Below, in pieces: positions 1-12,326 of a DNA stretch of 64,000 nt; position 1 is the stretch's first letter; every line of letters begins with the position of its first letter. The position numbers were made by a program, and so were the translations under genes. The notes beneath the pieces are model-generated. The model did no database searches, had not been told where the DNA came from, and saw only the letters and a program-made list of their open reading frames with translations. The DNA is from Toxoplasma gondii ME49 (Eukaryota > Apicomplexa > Conoidasida > Eucoccidiorida > Sarcocystidae): NCBI RefSeq assembly GCF_000006565.2, contig NC_031474.1:1833662-1897661 (forward strand). Direction: 5' to 3'.

Positions 1-3000
1 CCAGGCTGCCAGCGCGTCGCTCTCCGAGGCGGCGCAGCCCACCCGGCGGAGCGCCTTCTCGAACGCGTCGAAGCCGATTCTTTCTTCCTGCTCGTCTTGT
101 CGAGGAACAGGGGGGAAGAGGAAAGCTACGAGGAACTCCACGCGCCGATCGAAAGGCACTTCGCACCTCCCGTCTTCTCTGTCTCTGCTTCCCCCTTGGT
201 CACCGAGATTCACTCCTTCTCTCTCGAGGCAGGTCTCCCCAGCGGCCGACGCAGGCGCAGACGAGGAGGACGAAACGCGCGAAAAGTACAGTCTTTGCGC
301 GAGCAGCCAAAAGGTGAACAGCGTCGCAATCGCAGGATTTTCTCGGTAGAGAAGAGGGAAGAGGCGCTCTCTCTGCAGACTCAGACAGCGTGCTTCGCTC
401 TCCTCGTCCTCGCGCGTCGGCGAAACGTCAACTGAATCAACTTGAATCGCCCGAGAGCAAACGCTCAAACGCCGGCGCGATTCCTCTCCCTTCTCTCTCT
501 CGATTCTTTCCTTCTCGCCTCCACTCTCAAGAGATCCAGACCTTGAAATATACGCGGTCTCCTCTCTGGTCCTCGATCGTGATACACGTACCCCAGCAGA
601 CGCACGAGAAGAGGAAGAAGGACAGGAAGACGAGGACGAAGGAGCTGTTGGATGACGAGAGCCGACAGAGAGATTCGTCAAGCGTTTATGGTAGTAACTT
701 CGTTGGCTCTCGAGTTGCTGCTGAAGCGTTCGAATTCGTGTCTGCAGACAGAAGGCAAAAACAAGTCGTTTTCGACAACGGCCAGTGGCACGCGCAGGTG
801 CACGGGGGAGAGCAGCAGGCCTTCGGTCCACCAAGAAGGTTCCTTGCGTTTGCTACTCTCCGCGCGAGAGACGAACGAGGAGTCTCGAAGAGCGAAAGAA
901 GAAGAAAGACGAATCGAACGCGAGACCAACCAACCTCAGCCGACTCACCAAGCGAAGAAAGAAGAGCGAAGAAAGAAGGAGAAACGTTCACTCAACAGCG
1001 ACAGAGGCAGACGCGAGAAGACGTCAGTGACGAAAAAGAAACAGACAGACGCCAGCCTGTCTCACTCTCACCTGCAGCAAGCGTTCCCTTGCCATGGCCG
1101 ACGCAGTCGTCTGTTCGAGTTGCTGCTGAAGGGCAACCACTCCGACAGAGTCTGCGGTCTCTTCTCGCAGATCTGCAAAACCGACTCCGTCGTCCACTCT
1201 TGCACAGACTTCCGCAGACGGCGGCGACGGCGAGTCTCTCCGCGAGAAACGACTGGCGCCTCGTTCTTCTCCGCTCGCGCGTCCAGACAGCCGAACCTCC
1301 CCGTCGCCTGCCAGGGCCTCGTCGGCGCCCGCAGGCTGAGGCGAGACGAGGCGAGTCGCGTGGAGGTCGTCTTCTTCTTGCTCCCCTCTGTGGAGACGCC
1401 TGCAGCTCGCCACCAGTCTCTGCAACTCCCGATTCGCCTCGGCAAGTCTCGCGGCTTCTGCGGCGAAGCGTCTGTACAGCCGGGACATCGACACAAAAGA
1501 CTGCAGCTTCACACTGGAAGGCGCTCGTCTTGCGGCGGGGAGCGCAGGCGGTCAACTCAGCTGTCTCTGCACCTGGACCTGGGGAACGAAGTCAAACCTC
1601 GACAATCGTCTCCATCCGCCAAGCTGCTCAACGGGCAGAGCCCTGAGAGCTTCTCTAAAAAACAGGATTTGGAAATTCGCAGACCTCACCCGAGGCGCAA
1701 ACGCCTGGCGCCAAGTGCACACACACTCGACTCTTTGGGTCACGCGTTTGATCGATTTGCGTTTCGACTTCTCACCTTGCTTCAGTTTCTTCGCGAAGAA
1801 GCTTTTCTCGTGCCGTCGCAGAAGCTGCTTTTTCTTGCGCAACGACACCTTGCGCGTCCGCAAGCCGTTTCTCCAGGCGTTTCACTTCTCGCTGGAGTTC
1901 CGCAACCGTGCTCCTCCCAGACTCCGCTGCGCCTTTCGTCTCGCTTCGCTCGCTCTCCCGGTGCCTGGGCTTCACCGGCTGGTCTGCGTCGATCGACCCC
2001 CCCTTGTCAGAGGCCTCACGCGCCCGTCTGTACAGCGCAAGTTCCTCCTGAAAAGAAAAGAAGAGACGCGCAGTCGTCCTGCCGTTCGTATGTCCCCCGT
2101 TTCTCGCATTCGTTTCGTTTCTCTGCTTCCGCGCGCGCCTTCCCCTTCGCCTCCGCGAAACATGAAATGCCTTCCACCATCGAACAGAGGGAGAAGACTG
2201 GATCTGCGACCTCGCAATCTGCAGGACACAATTTCTTGTTCGCTGGCTGCGACTTCCAACCGCGTCGTTGCTTCATGCACACGACGCTTCGTTCCCCTAC
2301 CGGGGATTACTCGACGCTTCGTCCTTTGACATTCTGTCGGTGCTGGCAACCTCTCACCTGCACCGCACTGAGGGTGCCTTCCGCCTCCCCCTTCCCTTCG
2401 CTTTCGGCTCCCCGTTCTCTTTCTCGTTTTTGCTTCTCCCCAGCTTGGCGACTCCTCTCTCTGTTGGGTTTGCTGCCCCTCTCTGAATTCTTTCTTCTTC
2501 TGCGGAGTCTCACTCACCTTGGCCGCCTCGAGATCCTCTTGCAGTTGGCGGTGGATTCGGAGGAGATACGCAGCTCGACGTTCCGTCCACTGAGTCGTTT
2601 CCTCGAGCTCCTCTTTCTGGCCCTTAAGGATTTGCAGCTGCTGCCGCAGCTCTTCTTCAAGCGCGACGCGCGCCTTGGCCTCCTCTCGGTGGCGCTTCAT
2701 TTCTTCCCTCAACTTGATGTTCTCTTCTTCGTACTCTCGCTGAATCCGCAGAGACAACGCTGCCTCCTTTTCGTCTTCCAGAGACGCCACCCACTCTCCC
2801 TGCCTCGCCTCCTTCTCGCGGCGAGGTTCGCGACCTCCTTCGCAACTCCGGTCTCTCTCTTGCGAGCTCCGGTGTGAACTTCTGCCTTCTCTGTCGCTCG
2901 GAGTGTCACATGTATCTGGCGTCTGCGTTTCTCTCGCGAGCTCCTGTTTCTCTGGTTTCTGGCGAATCTCGAGTTCTCCTCTGAGAGATCGCGACTGTTC

Positions 3001-6000
3001 CAGCGCCTGCGTGTGGGCCTCCTGCAGGGCGCGAATCACCTCTTTGGCGGAACGAAGTTCCTCTCGAGTTTCAGCCAGCTCCGCCTGCAGCCGCTGCTTC
3101 CCCTCGTCTCCTTCGTCTTCTGTTCTCTCCAACTCGGCGTCTCGCTCGGTCTCACGTTCTCCCCTGTCGCGGTCGTCATTCCCGTCTTTTGCTGCATTGC
3201 ATCGTTCCGCCGATTCCTTCGTCTGTTGTCCGGGCAACTCACCGAAGTCCCTGGGCTCTCGCCCGCCGTCATCGCTTCCTTTCTCTCCACGCTCCGACTC
3301 TATCTGTGAGCACCTTCGCTGCATCTCGAGCAGTTCTTCTTGCTGCTCGACAAGGAGTTTCGCTTGCTCCTCGAGAAGGCTCTGTTGGTTCTGGAGCTGG
3401 TCTTCTTGATTCTCGATTTGCCTCAACAACGCGGCTTCTCTTGCTCTCTGTTCTGACACTCGCCTCTCCAGTTCCTCTACTTCCCTCTGTCTCTTCTTCT
3501 CGTTCTCTCGGAGTTCGCAAATCTGTCTCTGCTTCTCCGCATGTTCTGCACGCTCCACGTCTCTTTCGCTTTCTCGCCGTCTGCGTTCTTCTCCTCGCTC
3601 TTCGACCTCTCGAAGAAGCGCAGCGCATTTCTCCTCTAATTCTTTCCTCAGCCGCTCAGTCTCGTCTCTCGCTGCCTCGCGGTGCCCTCGTTCGGCTGCC
3701 AAGCCCTCTGCGTGCTTGCGTCGCGCCTCGGCTTCTCTCTCCTGCTGTCTCCTCAAGTTCGCCTCCGCCTCCTGCAAAGCTCGCCGCAGGGCCGCGCCTT
3801 CTTCCGCCTTCTCGCGCAGCGCGTCCGCGAGCCTCGCCCGCGCCTCCGCCAGCTGTGCGCTGTGCTGTACGTCCACCTCGGCGCGCTCGGCGTCACGCTC
3901 CGCCCGTTCGCGCTCACAGACGGTTTGAAGGCCGGCGAGTTCGGCGGCGATTCGAGCGAGTTCCTGCGCATGCACCTCGCGTTCGTGCTCGAGTTTTGTC
4001 TCGTTTTCACCGACCATCTGGAGAAACAGGACTTCGCTGGCGCGCAGCTGCTCCACTTGCTCGCCGATAACTCGGTCCTTCTCGCGGTCGAGTCTCTTGA
4101 GTGTCCAGAACTTCTCCCGCCACACACGGACGCGGAGTTGGAGCGCCGAAACCTCCCGAAGCTCCTCCAGGCTTTCTTCAAATGCCTCGTCGTCCTCGCT
4201 TGCGCGCGAGCATTGCATGTTCGCGTCGCCACAAAAAATGTCGATTTCGCGCCCACGAGGAGCAGTCGGTGCAGACACGGAGGAGCCGAGGTGAGCCCCG
4301 AGACGCCCGGGAGAGGCAGCACGCATGCAGGAAGAGGCCGGCGAAGGCGGCGGGGAGAGCAGGGTCCGCAAAGACGCTTCTTCGGCCGAGAGTATCTCCT
4401 GCATTTGCCGGTCGATCGAACTCTCAGGCTGTCTCGGCAGAGGCAGGAACAACGCTGGAGAGACCGTTGAATCCGACGAACACGGCGACACCGAACCGCT
4501 GGGTGTATGTACACCCCGACTGGTGCGCGGCGAGTTGCCCCTCTCAGCCCCAGTTGAGGCCTTTCGTTCTCTTACGGCTTCCCGGTCTTCTTCAGCGCTT
4601 GTCTCTCCTCCCTCCATTTCTCCGCCTGTCTCCTGTTCGTGACAGTCTTCACTTTCTCTTCGTCCTTCGGCTGCTGCTTCTTCTGCTTGTCTCCCTTCTC
4701 TGAGTTCGCCGCCTCCCTCGTCCTTCTCGCCCTCGCTAGATGGATCGATCGTGTTCCCCTCCGCCTGAGAGAGAGACGCTTCGTCTTTCTCGGGCGGCTC
4801 TCTACACGGCGTCTGCTTCGACGTCGAGGTCTTGTCGCGCGCAAAAGTGGGCGAAGGAACGGAGCGTAGAAGAGCGGCAGAAGCCGCATCAGCGGAAGGA
4901 GACAGCGGAGACAGCGCTGAAGGAGACAGCGGAGACAGGGTGCCGGGTTCGCAGCGATCACGGGCGACGAAGAAATTCGACCGCAGCGAAGGCACAGGCT
5001 CTCTCAACTTTCTGTTCAAGATTCCTGTCGAAGATGATGAAGAGGCAGAAGAGGCAGAGGAAGAAGAGGCAGAGGAAGACGAAGCAGAGGAAGACGAAGC
5101 AGAGGAAGAAGAGGCAGAGGAAGACGAAGCAGAGGAAGACGAAGCAGAGGAAGAAGAAGCAGAGGAAGAAAAAGAGGGAGAAGGAGGCGAAGCGAAGCGA
5201 ACTGGAGGTGGAGAGGCAGATGTGAAGGGTCCCCAGAGAGGAGCAGCTGACGTTGCAGGGGCGAATGCAGACGACGGCCGCAAAGGCGCGTCTTGCTCGG
5301 AGCCACCGCCAAGAAATGAGGAGGACGAAGACCAAGAAGAGGAAGACGAAGAGAAACAAGAGGCAAGCGAAGGAAAGGAGGCGGAAGACACAGAACCGGA
5401 AGAAGTCCACGAGTGCTGGCGTCCGTGAGACAGCGAGTTGAGCTGCGGCAGAGGCGGCGGCTGCGGAGAAGAACAGAGCGACGCTGGAGGCGAAGGCGGA
5501 GCCTCTGTCGGCGACCGTGGAATCGACATGTCCCCTGCAGAAACGAAGACGCATGCCGTTCTCGACTCTGAAAAACGACCCCCCGGACCCCCCGGAGTGA
5601 ACGGACAGAAAACCGACCGATCTACACCGTTGGACGCACATGGACGCACAGACTCTTGCAGAAATGCGCAACTGTGCAGGTCACTTGCGAGTCGGAAAAC
5701 GGCGCTCTGCACGTCGAGAGGCTGGCATGCATGACATGCAGACTGTCCTGCAAAACCCACTCGATGGACCGTCCATGGAGAACACACATCGAGACAGAAG
5801 AAGAGAAGAAGCGACAGCTAGAGAGACAAAGAGACGGAAAGAAAGAAGGACAGAGAGAGAAGAGAAAGAGAGAGAAGAGAGGGAAGAGAGGGAAGAAGAC
5901 GCCACCGCCTCTGACGAATGTGCGCAGTCACTGCCGAGACTCCTGCCACTCTGCAGTATAGAGAATGCAATGTATCGGGCGCTCAGCTCACCTTCAAACA

Positions 6001-9000
6001 GCGGCGAACGCCGACGTAGATCCTCGGACGGCCACAGCTCTTCCTCGTCGAGTTCGCTCCGCGCAAGGCTCTTCAGATCTGTCAACGAGAGCGAAGGTCG
6101 CTCGCGAACTCTCTCGCCTCTGCGGAGCGAAGGCTCTTCTCCTTCATCTAGTTGATTCTCTCTCTCCAGTTCGGAGATAGCCTTCATCGGCCGCCTTCCC
6201 GCTCCGTCTTCTTCGCCTTGACTCGCCTGACCAAACACCGTCGAGGAACCCAGGAGCTCCGCAGCGTCCTCTTCGGGCGCCTGCGTGATGTTTATCTCTT
6301 CTGCGGTCTCGCGAACCGAGGCAGTCTTCGTCGCGTCGACCTGCTGCCGGTCCTTGTCGACGGCGCACTCGCGTTCCGGAGGAGACAGACGAGGCATGAC
6401 TGTCTCCTCGCGGGGGGTGTCCGCTCCGTTTGCGGGCGTCGAGGCCGGCGAGTCTGAAACCTGCATTTTTGCGAAATGCTTTTTGCCGCGAGTCTGGCAG
6501 TTTCCGCCGCCTCCTGTCGCGAGTTCTTCTCCTTTTACTCCTGCTTCCTTTGTTTCTCTTTCTTCGTCAGTCCATGACACGTTCTCCCCTTCCTCGCCTT
6601 CGTCCTTTCTGCGAGTCTCGTTTGTGGCTTCCCCGCCTCTCGGTGAACTCGGCTCTTGCTGCGCCTCTCTCGCCCTCGTCGCCCCCTGCCTCTGCCTCTC
6701 GCTATGCCTCCCTTCTGCCCGCGGCGTCGCCTCTGCCTCCGTCAGGTGTATAGACACCCCAATCCCTGGACAGTCGAGGAAGGAGAGCGCCCAGTCCTCT
6801 GCGTTTTTTTGAGGTCCCTCCGCAGACGCCTCGGACGTTTCTGCGTCGTTCGCTCGCTCTCGCTTGTTGCTTGTACCGGCCTCGTTCGCCAAGCTCGTTT
6901 CTTCTCCCTCCCCGGTCTGCTCAGTCTCCCGAGCCCCGTCTCGTTCTGTTTCGCGTGAGGATTCTCTCTCCCCCCCTGCTCTCTCCTTGTCTGTCTGTCG
7001 GCACAGCTCCTCCGAGGTCGATCCCTGGCGAAAGGACGCGCGTCTCGAGGACGCCGTTGTCGTCAAAAGAGCGAATTGGCTCTCTCTCGGGAGCTCGCAG
7101 TCTTCCGGAGGCCGCAGGTCGACCAAGCAAGACGGCAAAGACTCTTCGTCGACCAGACACCCATCAAGCAGACTCGCCTCCAACTCGTCCTTCACTTCTT
7201 CCACGTCCTGTCCACTCCTGGAAATCGCCTCTTCCTCGTTTCTTGTCCCTGCTAAGACACGAACCTCCGCTTCCCTCTCTGCTCTCGCCTCTTCCTGCTG
7301 CGTCTTCTCCACGCTGTCTCTTGTCTCGGTCCTCCTCTTCTCCGGTTCGCCTCCAGCTTGGCCTGCTCGAGGAGCTTTCCGCGGTTCGAGGCGAAGCTGT
7401 CTCGCCTCATGCTCTCCGTGCGCATGCGCGTCGCGCACAAGGCGAGGAGAGGAGGAAGACGCAGCAGCCGAGGGGGCAAACGCTCGCGAAAACGACAGAG
7501 AACGGCGCTCCCCAACTGCAGCGTTCTTCGCCTTCGCCTCTGGTGCCAGGGGCCTTCCTCGGAGTCGCCTCTCCCGCTGTTCGTCTCTGCTCTCACTCAA
7601 CGAGACACGGCGAGAGCCCGCTAGAGGAGTCTCCCGCAGCGCAGCTGTACGTACACCCGAGCTCGGACCGCGGGCAGACCCACCGACAGCGCTCGAGGTG
7701 CACCGGTCTCCCGCTTTTTCTCTGCGACAAGCGAGAGCGAGGGGGACGCCTGTTGTCTGTTTCTCCCGAGATGCCGAGGCTCTCGAGGGATGGGGTAAGA
7801 CGCTCGAATCCGTCGAGCCTCGTCTCGCCGTCTTGCTCGCGCTTCGCCGCGCGACTCGCGCCGGCTCTTCTCTGGCTCTGGCAGAGACCGGAGGAAACGA
7901 AGAGGAAGAAGACGAGACGGAGGAGGCGGAAGAAGGGAGGAGACTGCACGCGCGAGACGGCTGGGAGGCGTGTGTCGACTCTGCGCGCTTATGCTTCTTC
8001 AGCCGCCGTGGAGCCAGCGAGGAGACGCGCGCCTCAACGTCGTCGTGCAAGACAGAAGCAGCGATGGGGGACTGACGAGAGAGCGGCGAAGACGAAACTT
8101 CAGGGAGCGACGAGTCCAGGACGGCGTCATCACATGGACTGTAGCTCTCGCGCGGGTGCTGGAACGCACCGTCCTCTGAACTCGCCTTGAATGTGGCGCA
8201 TGCAGTGTCTTCCTCGCACTCAGGCGGGGTCCGGTCGCTCGCTACAGAACCGCAGACTTGCAGACGAAGCACTTCGAGTCCGCGTTCGCGAGGCGCGTCT
8301 GGAGAGCTGGAGAGAAACGAACTTTCACTCGCGTCGGTCTCGTCCTTCTCGGTCACCAGCTTCGTCTGAGGCCACTCGCGAAGAGGCAAAAGAGACTCGA
8401 GAGGCCGTCCGGGAACCTCCTCGGAGACGCGCCCCGCCGTCTGGTGTACGTACGCCCGGGGGAGCGACGCGCACCGCGCGCCCGAGGCGCCGCTGCCTTT
8501 CGGGTGTACACGCAGCTCGGCTGCAGAGACAGCCGAGCAGTGGAGATCGAGGGCCTGGACGAGGTGCGGCTTGGATGCGCAAGCCTGAGAGGCCGGGGAC
8601 AGAGACAGCGCAGAGTCGAGCGGAGGCGTGGAGCAAGCGGCTCCCCACAGTTGGTGGGGCTGCGTGTACGGTAACGGACTTCGAGAGACAGGGGGGCGAG
8701 GAGCCGCGGAGGCGACAAGGGAGACGCTCTGAGCCAGGCGCTGGAACTCTGCTGCCTCGCCGCGCGAACAGTCCTGCCTGTCTTTGGACGCCTCTGCAAA
8801 CGCGCCGGAGTGCAGTAGACCGCCCGCGGAGGCCCCCGCGGAGGAGAGCGAAGGTCGCAGCGAAGAGACAGTCGGCGCAGAGGAGGCTGAGGAGGCAGAG
8901 GAGACAGGGTAACCAGCGGAGACAGGAGGGGTCGAAGACGCAAGAAGTTTACACGAGGAAGCACCTGAGGAAGGCACTGACGAGGTTGCAGAAGGTGCGT

Positions 9001-10321
9001 CGGCGGCCTGCGAATGAAGCAATTCCAGCACCGAAGGGACTTCCTGAGAAAGCCAAGTCACTGAAGGTGCAGCGCCGCCCTCCTTGGAGGTGAGGCGCTG
9101 AGAAAAGGAAGACGAGAGAAAACACCCAGGAGTGGCTCCGCCTTGCGGCAAAGCAGCAGGACATGTGACGGACTCCGGAGAAGTTCCGCACAGCTGAGAC
9201 TCTGAGTTCGTTCTCCGCACCGCAGTCGGCGAAGGCGTCACCACCACAAACACATCTGGAGTTGCGCCAGGCGCATTCGGGTGGACGTACACCAGACGCG
9301 GCTGGCTCCTTGATCCGCCAGGCGCATGCGCAGACTCTGACCGAGTCGGTGCACCCGACGACGGAGACGCGCCTGCACAGATGCGAGACGACCCGGCGGA
9401 ATCCGGCTGAGGAACAGCAGGAGAGGAAGTGAGACTCGACGAAGAACGCAGAGGAGAAGGCGAGAAACTCGAAGAAGACGGAAGAGAAGAAGAGCGAACA
9501 AGTGGACTCTTTGAAGCAGCGAAAACAGAGGAAGAAGAAAGGCAAGCGACAGCAGGCTTCGACTGAGCGAGGAGGGGAAGCACAGCCTGGGGGCCAGGCG
9601 GGAGACAGTGGTTGCCTGAGGCCCCGAAGGAAGGACCTGGCTGCATGTGAGATGTCGACCCTCGTGCGAACGAGCAACGAACCGAGTTCACGTTCCCTGC
9701 CTCCCCACTGACCACGAGGACTCCCTCGCCTTCTGCGCTCTCCCCAGTGTCTCTGCAGCTGCCTAGTGCAGCAGGGGGACAGCCAGGACGCGCCGGCAAA
9801 GACGCATCGGCAGACCGCGCCCTGACCCAGCTGCTCCTCTCGCCAGCGCCAGCTGTAGGTCCTTCTCGATTCGCCGGAGCCGCCCCGCAAGACTCAGAAA
9901 GGAGAGACGCGGAAGAAGGCCAGGGCGGAGCGCTCTGGCCTCGAGAGTAGCTCGAAGAGAGACGCGACGAGCTAGCTCTCTCGAGTTCTTCGCGGATGAG
10001 TTGCTGGTTCCCCAGGTGTAAAAGACGCAGATGCTCCTCCAGGGAGGCAGGAGAGGCAGAGGAGACGCCGGGAGCTGCGGAGACACCCGCGGAGGTGGCG
10101 GGCACACAGGGTGGCGAGAGGAAGGCCGATGCGCACAGAGAGAAAGCCGGAGAGGAGACAGAGGGTGGAGGGGGAAAGGAGGAGAAGAACGGGGACGGAG
10201 GAACCCCTGCAGGCGTCTTCTGAAAAGGAATCTCCGCTCCGAAGCACGAGACTGCGGTCGACGGCCGGGTCGAGTCCGCCTCGGAAGGACAAGAGGAGAA
10301 GAGACGAGGCAGACCGTACAT
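1..10321 (-). CDS. Giant low-complexity and coiled-coil protein, C-terminus beyond the window
   Basis: Six phase-consistent exons were assembled: 10321-5992, 5534-2518, 2047-1776, 1513-1072, 741-592 and 372-1. All introns are GT-AG and phases agree at every junction (1, 0, 2, 0, 0). About 2,860 residues lie in the window. The first ~1,850 are Ser/Pro/Ala-rich and disordered, with a (SSSSA)n tract near 5035-5178 and acidic patches. About residues 1900-2560 form a long Glu/Arg/Gln heptad-type coiled coil, which continues at lower density through exons 3-5. The last exon is different: a hydrophobic stretch (LFTFWLLAQRLYF), then a segment containing RIGFDAFEKALRRVG that resembles a degenerate EF-hand or helical repeat. 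The start at 10321 is the first in-frame ATG, but an upstream coding exon cannot be excluded. I do not recognise the protein. A cytoskeletal or scaffold role would fit the coiled coil but is only inference. Confidence 0.75.
4501..4517. repeat. GGTGTAnnTACACC palindrome copy, in coding exon
   Basis: GGGTGTATGTACACCCC lies in exon 2 of the giant coiled-coil gene. It is read there as Gly-Val-His-Thr-Pro. Confidence 0.85.
5035..5178 (-). repeat. Short tandem repeat encoding (SSSSA)n
   Basis: Near-perfect 15-bp units (gaagaggcagaggaa and one-base variants, plus strand) lie inside exon 2 of the giant coiled-coil gene. Read on the minus strand they encode alternating runs of four serines and one alanine. 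The frame stays open, so the repeat is translated and is likely to vary in length between strains. Confidence 0.9.
6745..6758. repeat. Palindrome copy, in coding exon
   Basis: GGTGTATAGACACC lies in exon 1 of the giant coiled-coil gene and is read as Val-Ser-Ile-His, a different frame from the copy at 4501. Confidence 0.75.
7643..7658. repeat. Palindrome copy, in coding exon
   Basis: AGCTGTACGTACACCC lies in exon 1 of the giant coiled-coil gene and is read as Gly-Val-Arg-Thr-Ala. Confidence 0.75.
8443..8456. repeat. Palindrome copy, in coding exon
   Basis: GGTGTACGTACGCC lies in exon 1 of the giant coiled-coil gene and is read as Ala-Tyr-Val-His-Gln. A related half-copy (GGGTGTACACGC) lies 59 bp further on at 8502. 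Confidence 0.75.
9279..9293. repeat. Palindrome copy, in coding exon
   Basis: GGGTGGACGTACACC lies in exon 1 of the giant coiled-coil gene and is read as Val-Tyr-Val-His-Pro. Confidence 0.75.
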
Positions 10322-12326
10322 CGGGAGAGTTGAACAGGAAACACGAAAGGCCGCGGAAAAGAATTTGTGTCGCGGAGGCCCTTACCACAACCGCTGCCCA
10401 AGCTGCCCTCCGGGTAGAGGTGCACCGAGATGGAGAACGAGAGCAGACGAAGAGAGACAAAAAGAGGGAGCTCCAGGCAAGGAGAGGAAAACGGGGTTGT
10501 CCGACGCAGAACGCGAAGGAGAGGAGTCACACGAGCAATTCGGCAGGACGAGAAAGGGAGGTGGAGAGCAAGAAGACCAAACAGACGGAGAGTAGAGGAC
10601 GAAAAGGGGAGATATGGAAGCCGTGATGGTGGAGACTGAGACTGTGGCTGCCGGCACACGGCCGCCGTCGATGCACCGGGTGTCTGGGGACCGGGGTGAG
10701 ACAAGGGAAGGGTGTATCTACACTTGAGCGGGCGCCAGCAGTGCGGACGAGAGAAGGCGCAGACTCGAGACGCGCAAGCGACGATTCAGTCGCGTTCTGT
10801 TCAATATCAAATGCGTCGAGCGCATGCAGAGGAAGAACGCGTTGCCGCGAGAGGTATGTGCGTCCGTCTGGGCCGCCGCTCCTGCGCGGAGGGCAAGGAG
10901 TCTTCGAGTGTGTCTCTTCTTAAACGGAGAGAATCACAGAAATCCGGAGAAACACAAAGGGAGGCAACACGAAAATGGCACACAGAGGAAACTCGCGAGA
11001 AAGCAGACTGGTGCGCGCACACAGGTATTGTGCATACACCTGGCGATGTGTGGCAAGGCAAAAGGAGCGAGCGATGAGCTCTGGTGGTCCACGTAATTCA
11101 CAATATCCGGTGGCAAAACTTGTCAATCGCTACGAGAAGGAAAAAAGCATCTTCCCCAACCGAACCCAGGAAAATAAGACAATAAAAACGCATGATAAGA
11201 CCTCTCCTCGCAAATTCCTCTCCCGCGCTTGCGGAACCCTCCCCCCGGACACACACTAGCGATCTCTCTCTTTGGGTGTATATACACCCGGGAGGCGCGG
11301 CGAGCTGCGTGAGGCCGAGCCGCTATTCTAGGCTATTTGACCGAGAAAAAAGCTGCTGATGCCCCTCAGAATCTCCCGCGTTTCTGCCTTCTCTCATGTT
11401 CCCTGTTTCCTTTCGAGCAGGCCATATTCGACACAGACTGTGACAGGGAAACAGTCTCGCCGCCTCTCCTTCCAGGTTTTTCCGCGTGCGCTGTGTGTCG
11501 TCCTGTCGCCCCGCGGCCGACAACGGCTGGTGCATGCAAAGCACACTGACACTGTCAAGGATTTTTCCGGCGGCGAGAAAGGCGCACTTCTTCTGGGGAG
11601 GCGAAAGGACTTTCAGTTTGTAAGTGAATGAGAAGGCGAGGTCGAGTCCGTTGTTCCCGTGTCTGTTCGCTGCATCTGTCTCCCAGGTTTCTCGAGCAGT
11701 GCCATCCCTGGCAACTCTGAGCTCTGTGTCTTTCGGATTCCAGGCGTGCATTGTTGTCTATGAACTTTCGTCTTTTCTTCTGTTTCCTCCCCTCTTCCTT
11801 TTCGTGGTAAATTAAGGCAACCTCTTCAGAGACACAATCACGAGGACCTCTCTGCTGCTTGGACCCCAGTTCTTCGTTGAGACTTGTCGACCTCCGGCTC
11901 TCTATTCCAGCACACGTCGTACTCTGTCTGTTTTTCCCCAGAGCTATCCACCGTGCGACTATCTCTAAAGAGAGAGGTAGGCCCGCATGCAGGGCCATTT
12001 CTTGCGGCTCCATGTTTTTGTGTCGGTGTACAAGGCGGTCCACGTCGCTCGGTCTGTAGCATCGGTTCCTCTGCAGAGCGAAAGCGAGTGTCGAGACACG
12101 GGAAACAAGGCGTGAGAACGGCGAGAAGGCTAGCATTGCGGCAGAAGCGTGTTGCGGTTTTTTTTGTGGATTTTGAAGAGACCTCCAGAGAACCTGCAGA
12201 GAGCACACGCGTCGCCCACGTCTGTCGCGGGTCGTCGACCAGAAGAAGGGTGACTCAGGGAAGCGGATCTCGGGTGGCAACAGAAAAAGAGGAGGCGAGA
12301 GCGAAGGAGATTTCCAGTTTGACAGC
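10322..12326. other. Divergent intergenic region between the coiled-coil gene and MPC2
   Basis: This 2-kb gap separates two divergently read genes and should contain both 5' leaders and promoters. It holds palindrome copies at 10711-10724 and 11274-11289 and a decayed one near 11023-11041. A minus-strand open frame of about 260 codons (11555-12346) overlaps the MPC2 start and has no protein-like character. No confident coding exon, TATA box or RNA gene was found. Confidence 0.6.
11274..11289. repeat. Perfect 16-bp copy of the palindrome
   Basis: GGGTGTATATACACCC is an exact inverted repeat. It lies about 1 kb from each of the divergent starts at 10321 and 12327. It is the only fully symmetrical 16-bp copy I noted in the window. 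Confidence 0.9.

Noticed and set aside
652..2877. 741-codon plus-strand open frame
   Set aside because: It is antisense to exons 2-5 of the coiled-coil gene, whose minus-strand exons agree in phase and have coiled-coil periodicity. The plus frame is compositionally biased with no motif.
6864..8190. Two overlapping plus-strand frames of 400-440 codons
   Set aside because: Both lie antisense within exon 1 of the coiled-coil gene. GC-rich Ser/Arg coding often leaves the opposite strand open.
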